64,000 bases of DNA from JACMLD01 sp047602295. GTDB taxonomy: Bacteria > Bacteroidota > Bacteroidia > Chitinophagales > Chitinophagaceae. This document shows, in pieces, positions 59,778 through 64,000 of the stretch. Every line of letters starts with the position of its first letter. The first letter of the stretch is position 1. The stretch is from NCBI GenBank assembly GCA_047602295.1, contig JASGHP010000001.1, forward strand, positions 5,952,001 through 6,016,000. The letters run 5' to 3'. A program made the translations under genes and the position numbers. A model generated the notes under the pieces. That model saw nothing but the letters and a program-made list of their open reading frames with translations. It ran no database searches and was not told where the DNA came from.

Positions 59778-60965
59778 TTACGCCATTACAGGCACATCTG
59801 GCAAACCGTTCTCATGCTCGTGGTGATCATGGTCGTGATCTCCTTCCATTGCCTGGCCAATAAACACCGCTGTAAGCATGGTAAAAATGAATGCCTGCAA
59901 AAAAGCTACCAGCACTTCAATCATATAAATAAACACGGTGAAGGCAAGTGAGAAAGGCGCTGTACCGAAACCCGCTCCTGCACTCATGTTTCCGAAAATG
60001 AATATCAATGAGATAAGACAGATAATAATGATGTGCCCAGCCACCATGTTGGCAAAAAGACGAATGATAAGGGCGAATGGCTTAATGAAAACGCTCAAAA
60101 ACTCCACAGGTACCAGGATAAGCTTTACACCAAAAGGAACGCCCGGCGGATTGAAAATGTGTCCCCAGTAATGTCCGTTTGTGCTAAACATAATCACCAC
60201 AAATGAAATAAGGCCCAGTACAACCGTAAAAGCAATATTGCCTGTAACGTTAGCAGAACCAGGTATTAAACCAAATATGTTGTTGATAAGTATGAAAAAG
60301 AAAACAGTGAGCAAGAAAGGAAGGTATTTTACATATTTCTTTCCAAGGTTTGGTACAGCCACTTCATCACGTACAAAAATAATAACTGGTTCCAGCAAGC
60401 CCTGCGCTCCTTTGGGAGCTGTAGTAACGCCCTGGCCCATTTTGTACTTTTTAGCGATGCTCAGCATAATCCAGGTAAAAATGAAAAGTGCCAGAATCAT
60501 CTGTACCACGTTGCGGGTAAGAGAGATATCATAAATCTGAACGGAAGAATCTATTTCACCAGCTTCATTTACAGCTACGATGTCCTGTACATTGTATTTG
60601 GCGGGATCAAGATGCAATTCTTCAATCTTTTCCTCGGTCAACATCAGGTAGCCCTTATATTCTTCTTCTCCGTGATGGAAACGGGTAGACATGAAAGCAT
60701 CCAGGCCCCTTTGTTTTGAATAAAGAATGATGGGAAGCGGGATGGAAATGGGATCTTTTTCGGTGCCCATTATATGGAACTCGTGATTGTTTAGCACGTG
60801 GCCAAAAATGATTTCCTTACCATTGAAGCCTTTCTTTTCTTCTTTTTTCTCGCCTTCGGCTTCTTTTTTCTCTCCATGTTCCTGAGAAAAAGCTGCGTTG
60901 GAAATAAAAAGGAAAAATACGCTGAAAACCGCTGCCAATAAGGATTTGAGGCTCTTTGAAAACAT
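59778..60965 (-). CDS. atpB: ATP synthase F0 subunit a
   Basis: 395 residues. The N-terminus has a signal-like hydrophobic segment (SLLAAVFSVFFLFISNAAFSQ) and a Glu/Lys-rich periplasmic extension of about 150 residues, as in other Bacteroidota. The essential arginine lies in PFALIIRLFANMVAGHIIIICLISL; other helices include PFLLTVFFFILINNIFGLIPGSANVTGNIAFTVVLG. The C-terminus is histidine/aspartate rich (EGDHDHDHHEHENGLPD). First gene of the local atp unit; -7 promoter box upstream at 60986-60993. Confidence 0.95.
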   Translation of the reverse strand: MFSKSLKSLLAAVFSVFFLFISNAAFSQEHGEKKEAEGEKKEEKKGFNGKEIIFGHVLNNHEFHIMGTEKDPISIPLPIILYSKQRGLDAFMSTRFHHGEEEYKGYLMLTEEKIEELHLDPAKYNVQDIVAVNEAGEIDSSVQIYDISLTRNVVQMILALFIFTWIMLSIAKKYKMGQGVTTAPKGAQGLLEPVIIFVRDEVAVPNLGKKYVKYLPFLLTVFFFILINNIFGLIPGSANVTGNIAFTVVLGLISFVVIMFSTNGHYWGHIFNPPGVPFGVKLILVPVEFLSVFIKPFALIIRLFANMVAGHIIIICLISLIFIFGNMSAGAGFGTAPFSLAFTVFIYMIEVLVAFLQAFIFTMLTAVFIGQAMEGDHDHDHHEHENGLPDVPVMA

Positions 60966-60985
60966 ACAGGTTCCTAAATTTGGCG

Positions 60986-60993
60986 CAAAGATA
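60986..60993 (-). promoter_or_regulatory. -7 promoter box of the atp operon
   Basis: On the minus strand TATCTTTG matches TAnnTTTG, 20 bases before the atpB ATG. A -33 TTTG is not clearly visible in the following T-rich stretch. Confidence 0.5.
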
Positions 60994-61104
60994 AGGGTGT
61001 GGGGTCTAAAAACCGTACTGGATCGGGAAAAAAAGATACCAGCTTTCAGAGGGGCAACGCAGGCCGCTTTTTGAACGTATATCTACCCAAATAACCCTCA
61101 TAAA

Positions 61105-61386
61105 ATGACTAAGAAATTAATCCTTGCGCTATTCCTTGCCATCAGCCTGGTGGCCTGCTCTAAAAAAGATGATAATGGCTCTTCCGGCGATGACCATATA
61201 ACCGCCTCACAAGTACCAGCTTCAGTTATGGGCAATTATAATAGCAGGTACCCATCAGCCAGCGGACAAATTGAATGGGAGCTTGAACACGGCAGCACTT
61301 ACAAAGTGAAGTTTTTTATTGGCAGCCAACGCTGGCAAGCCCAGTTTAAGGCAGATGGAACTTTTATAGATGAGAAGATGATTTAG
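61105..61386 (+). CDS. Small lipoprotein with PepSY-like domain
   Basis: 93 residues: lipoprotein signal with lipobox LVAC (MTKKLILALFLAISLVACSKKDD), a short Asp/Ser-rich linker, and a PepSY-like (DUF2874-type) domain: PASVMGNYNSRYPSASGQIEWELEHGSTYKVKFFIGSQRWQAQFKADGTFI. The PxxVxxxFxxxYPxA...W pattern is typical. Periplasmic or outer-membrane lipoprotein of unknown role. It stands alone, divergent from atpB. Confidence 0.83.
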   Translation: MTKKLILALFLAISLVACSKKDDNGSSGDDHITASQVPASVMGNYNSRYPSASGQIEWELEHGSTYKVKFFIGSQRWQAQFKADGTFIDEKMI

Positions 61387-61447
61387 AAAGTCAGTAGTCG
61401 ATAGTCGTAAGTTGGTAGCCAGGGCCAACGGCTAGTGACTAATGACT
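61387..61447. repeat. Degenerate word repeat (AGTCGATAGTCG / GACTAATGACTA family)
   Basis: AGTCAGTAGTCGATAGTCG, then GTTGGTAGCCAGGGCC, then AACGGCTAGTGACTAATGAC. These words resemble the inside of the MITE-like element at 54430-54703 (CTAACGACTAACGACTCATG). It abuts the lipoprotein stop codon. Confidence 0.5.
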
Positions 61448-61519
61448 ATATTTTTCTTTAGTATTTTCTTAATCATTTACAGCGCAGAATCAGCTTTCAA
61501 TTTATTTCTTTGATTATCA

Positions 61520-61729
61520 AGCCCTCGGAACGATTGATGGTGTACTAGCAACGACTCCTAGTCTACTAGCAACGACTCCTAGTGTACTAGCAATGACTCA
61601 AGGTGTACTAGGAACGGCTGATGGTGTACCCTGAGCGACTGAAGGTATACCTGGAACAACTCAGGGTGTACCCGGAACGACTCAAGGTGCACCGGGAATG
61701 GCTGAAGGTGTACCGGGAAAGATTGGACC
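61520..61729. repeat. 21-bp minisatellite, about ten copies
   Basis: Ten adjacent units of exactly 21 bases starting at 61520, 61541, 61562, 61583, 61604, 61625, 61646, 61667, 61688 and 61709. A consensus is TGTACCCGGAACGACTCAAG plus G, with early units having TACTAG in place of TACCCG. Plus-strand translation in one frame gives a heptapeptide repeat like GVPGTTQ or GVLATTP, but an in-frame TGA at 61632 (GGA to TGA in one unit) interrupts it. On the minus strand units 4-10 are open (PVHLESF-type heptads), but no gene context supports translation. Confidence 0.88.
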
Positions 61730-61788
61730 AAGCACAAAAATGATATTGAAAAGAAAAACATTTGGTGGCATTAAAACAATAAAGGAAC

Positions 61789-62268
61789 TTATCCGCCCTC
61801 CTCTCTTATTTTTTTGATTCTTTCAAGTTCTTCAACATCTGTCTTGTCTTTGGATCTATTGACATTTTTTTTATTGGCGATCAGATGATTGATGTGTAGA
61901 AAAGGAACAATTATGTCATCAATTTGAGCTTCGGGAGCCATTGCAAGACATTCATCAAAAGATGCGTCCACTCCTTTTAATGACGTGAGAATATCTAACC
62001 TAACACCATTGTCTAAAGTAAAATCTATCCATCCAGGTACAAATTGCATTTCCTCTATTGATTCAAAATCCCCTAAACCCAGCGCAATAAATGCTTTTCT
62101 TAGTTTTTGCCGGTTTTCTTTTGTGTCATTAATGAGCAAATCTATATCTCCTGTGTAACGTTGATATCCGTGAAAGTTGGTAGCAAACCCACCTACCATT
62201 ATATATTCAACTTCATTTCTGTTTAATACACGCCAGAGATCTAAGAAGGTATCGCCATAAACATCCAT
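61789..62268 (-). CDS. Nucleotidyltransferase-fold protein (DUF6036/AbiEii-like)
   Basis: 159 residues. The minimal nucleotidyltransferase core is visible: VEYIMVGGFATNFHGYQRYTGDIDLLINDTKENRQKLRKAF, with the GG at residues 26-27 and the metal-binding aspartates at 41 and 43, and later WIDFTLDNGVRLDILTSL with the third acidic residue. This family transfers nucleotides to RNA or protein and often acts as the toxin in two-gene modules. It is nine bases downstream of a 69-residue partner on the same strand, and next to a minisatellite. No HEPN protein is adjacent. Confidence 0.86.
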   Translation of the reverse strand: MDVYGDTFLDLWRVLNRNEVEYIMVGGFATNFHGYQRYTGDIDLLINDTKENRQKLRKAFIALGLGDFESIEEMQFVPGWIDFTLDNGVRLDILTSLKGVDASFDECLAMAPEAQIDDIIVPFLHINHLIANKKNVNRSKDKTDVEELERIKKIREEGG

Positions 62269-62277
62269 AGAAAAATA

Positions 62278-62487
62278 TTAAAAACCTTTTTTATGATGAA
62301 TTACGGCCTTGCTCATATGCGTGTTCATTTTCATTAATGTCATCAAAAATTGAAACTTTTCCGTATCCGTTCTATTGATGGCTTCCCTGAGACGGGCGTC
62401 TTCCAATTCCTCACGAGTAGCATAAACAGCCTGTGGCTCGTTGACCATATTAGAAATAACAGGCTCTTCTGGTTTATGCGGTTTCAT
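62278..62487 (-). CDS. Small partner protein of the nucleotidyltransferase
   Basis: 69 residues: MKPHKPEEPVISNMVNEPQAVYATREELEDARLREAINRTDTEKFQFLMTLMKMNTHMSKAVIHHKKGF. Acidic-basic helical sequence without signal peptide, likely an alpha-helical adaptor or antitoxin. Spacing of nine bases to the nucleotidyltransferase and shared direction suggest coexpression and a two-component module. No known family is recognised from the sequence alone. Confidence 0.7.
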   Translation of the reverse strand: MKPHKPEEPVISNMVNEPQAVYATREELEDARLREAINRTDTEKFQFLMTLMKMNTHMSKAVIHHKKGF

Positions 62488-62539
62488 AGTACCAAATTAC
62501 TAAATTTTTTGACAAAAAGTAAAGACTAATAACAAATGA

Positions 62540-64000
62540 TTAGTGAACGGCTGCAGGCTTCTTTTCAAATTGCATCTCGTAAAGGCGGGCATAAAAACCG
62601 TTTAGCTTTAGCAGTTCATCATGCGTGCCCATTTCTTTTATCTCGCCTTTATCCAGCACCATTATTTTATTTGCTTTGCGAATGGTTGAAAGCCTGTGCG
62701 CAATTACGATAGAGGTTCTTCCTGCTATTAATTTATCAATGGCTGTTTGTATCAGTTGCTCGCTGGCTGTATCTACAGAAGAAGTAGCTTCATCTAATAC
62801 AAGTATGGAAGGATTGTAAAGCAACGCTCTTATAAAAGACAACAATTGTCTTTGCCCCAAAGAAAGTGTAGCGCCACGTTCCATCACATTATAATCATAG
62901 CCGCCTGGCAATTCCATAATAAAATCGTGCATGCCAATAAGCTTTGCAGCTTCTTCTACTTTATCGCGGCTTATTTCAGGATTGCGCAGTGTTATATTAT
63001 CCATTACAGAACCGGAGAAAAGAAATACATCCTGCAAAACAATGCCTATCCTGCTTCTTAAAACATCCAAATCATACTGTTCAATATTTACATCATCTAC
63101 TTTTATAGTGCCCTTCTGTATGTGGTACAGCCTGTTCAGCAAACTAATAATAGAAGTTTTACCGCTGCCTGTATGGCCAACAATAGCCAAAGTCTCTCCT
63201 GGTTGTATTGTAAAGGAAATATCTTTCAACACATACCTGTCATCTACATACGCAAAAAATACTTTATCAAATGCAACCTTTCCATTTACTACAGCTGGCG
63301 CAAATGCACCTTTTTTGCTGTCGGGTATAAAGTCATCGTTATCCAGCACTTTAAAAACACGTTCGCCGGCAATCATGCCCATTTGCAGTACGTTAAATTT
63401 GTCGGCAATCACCCTTAACGGCCTGAACAACAGGTTGAGGAATAAAAAGAAAGAAATCATTTTGCCAATCATCTCACCAGCTGCTACGGGATTGGTATCT
63501 TTTAATACATGCGCCTCGCTGGCAGCCCACCAGATAAGCAAGCTTGTTGAAACCGCTAATACAATCTCTACAATTGGGAAGAAAACTGAATAAGCGAATA
63601 TGGCATTGATATTAGCATTGCGATGATCTTTATTGATTTTTTTAAACTTGGTTGCTTCTCTTCCCTCTGCTGCAAATGCCTGCAATACATGCATGCCGGT
63701 AATATGTTCCTGCACAAAGGCATTCAATGCGGCTACGGCATTGCGCACACGAATGAAAGATTTGTTTACGGCTTCTTTAAAAAAATAAGTGGCAATAATT
63801 AAAATTGGAAAGGGCGCAAGACAAATCAATGATAATTTCCAGTCTACAATAAACATTGCTATCAATATAGAAATGATAGACAGTAAATCTGCTATTATTG
63901 GAATAAGCCCATCGGAAAAAATATCGTTAATGGATTCTATGTCATTGATGGTGCGTGTGGTTAATGTTCCGATTGGTGTTTTATCAAACTGGCCGAGGTT
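62540..64000 (-). CDS. ABC exporter, MsbA-like (partial, runs off the right edge)
   Basis: The frame stays open to position 64000 (NLGQFDKTPIGTLTTRTINDIESINDIFSDGLIP), so the true start is outside the window. Membrane part with several helices (MIAMFIVDWKLSLICLAPFPILII, VEIVLAVSTSLLIWWA), then ATP-binding part: Walker A IVGHTGSGKTSII, signature ATLSLGQRQLLSFIRALLYNPSILVLDEATSSVD, switch His in IVIAHRLSTIRKAN. It is a half-size fused permease-ATPase of the MsbA/MDR type, which flips lipid or drug substrates. A short AT-rich tail follows its stop. Confidence 0.93.
   Translation of the reverse strand, partial: NLGQFDKTPIGTLTTRTINDIESINDIFSDGLIPIIADLLSIISILIAMFIVDWKLSLICLAPFPILIIATYFFKEAVNKSFIRVRNAVAALNAFVQEHITGMHVLQAFAAEGREATKFKKINKDHRNANINAIFAYSVFFPIVEIVLAVSTSLLIWWAASEAHVLKDTNPVAAGEMIGKMISFFLFLNLLFRPLRVIADKFNVLQMGMIAGERVFKVLDNDDFIPDSKKGAFAPAVVNGKVAFDKVFFAYVDDRYVLKDISFTIQPGETLAIVGHTGSGKTSIISLLNRLYHIQKGTIKVDDVNIEQYDLDVLRSRIGIVLQDVFLFSGSVMDNITLRNPEISRDKVEEAAKLIGMHDFIMELPGGYDYNVMERGATLSLGQRQLLSFIRALLYNPSILVLDEATSSVDTASEQLIQTAIDKLIAGRTSIVIAHRLSTIRKANKIMVLDKGEIKEMGTHDELLKLNGFYARLYEMQFEKKPAAVH

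Noticed and set aside
61520..61729. CRISPR array
   Set aside because: The 21-base units are directly adjacent with no unique spacers, and no cas genes are present.
61579..61761. Minus-strand 60-codon heptad-repeat protein
   Set aside because: Its repeats are the shadow of the minisatellite; it has no plausible promoter, and the frame ends in the array at a TAG supplied by the unit sequence.
62931..63593. Plus-strand open frame of 220 codons opposite the ABC exporter
   Set aside because: Fully antisense to the conserved ABC ATP-binding and membrane sequence; no motif and no start signal.

Overview
The window reads as a piece of a Bacteroidota chromosome, most likely family Chitinophagaceae. 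Evidence: three proteins with type IX secretion (T9SS) C-terminal sorting domains, a carboxypeptidase-regulatory/TonB-dependent receptor, a GH3-like protein, a UMF1-type MFS transporter, start regions with little Shine-Dalgarno sequence, and repeated promoter -7 boxes of the Bacteroidota type TAnnTTTG, with a clear TTTG -33 box at groES. The DNA is AT-rich and gene-dense on both strands. I saw no tRNA, rRNA, CRISPR array, phage or transposase gene.

Layout. 1-8000: partial ruvC, a flippase-like membrane protein and a DUF3108 protein, a tandem pair of small exported paralogs, then a leftward block (metallo-beta-lactamase fold hydrolase, MFS transporter, uppP, DUF3098 protein, ftsX). 8000-20900: leuS behind a long leader, two exported paralogs followed by an exported formylglycine-generating-enzyme-like protein, unknown exported protein, M23 peptidase, DUF937-OmpA fusion, a MarR/NAD(P)-binding protein pair with two identical operators, ruvB. 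20900-31400: response regulator, groES-like gene, a Fur-family/SCO unit divergent from merC with a palindromic operator, nifU, and an NAD salvage operon (frameshifted pnuC, nadR, and a second nadR-type kinase), then mtgA, LysE and GH3 proteins. 31600-49700: HerA-like ATPase, greA, a dehydrogenase, rsmA, a large T9SS cargo protein, a purple-acid-phosphatase-like protein, a di-heme peroxidase, pdxA, a LolA-like protein with an ABC-2 transporter, and a second T9SS protein. 49700-64000: a winged-helix regulator with two paralogous membrane proteins, a TonB-dependent receptor, a third T9SS protein with tandem terminators, ATP synthase genes atpBEFHA (no atpG), a PepSY-like lipoprotein, a 21-bp minisatellite, a small-protein/nucleotidyltransferase pair, and a partial MsbA-like ABC exporter.

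Most unusual signals. (1) Degenerate short-word repeats fill several intergenic gaps, including one inside the atp operon, and similar word repeats sit in frame inside leuS (twice) and the NadR-type kinase gene. (2) A ten-copy 21-bp minisatellite lies beside the nucleotidyltransferase cassette; it would encode a heptapeptide repeat but is interrupted. (3) Two terminators downstream of a T9SS gene share 26 bp and have covarying stems around the same loop. (4) An exported FGE-like protein keeps the copper-site cysteine pair and follows two exported paralogs that share one invariant cysteine. (5) pnuC is split by one extra A in an A7 run.
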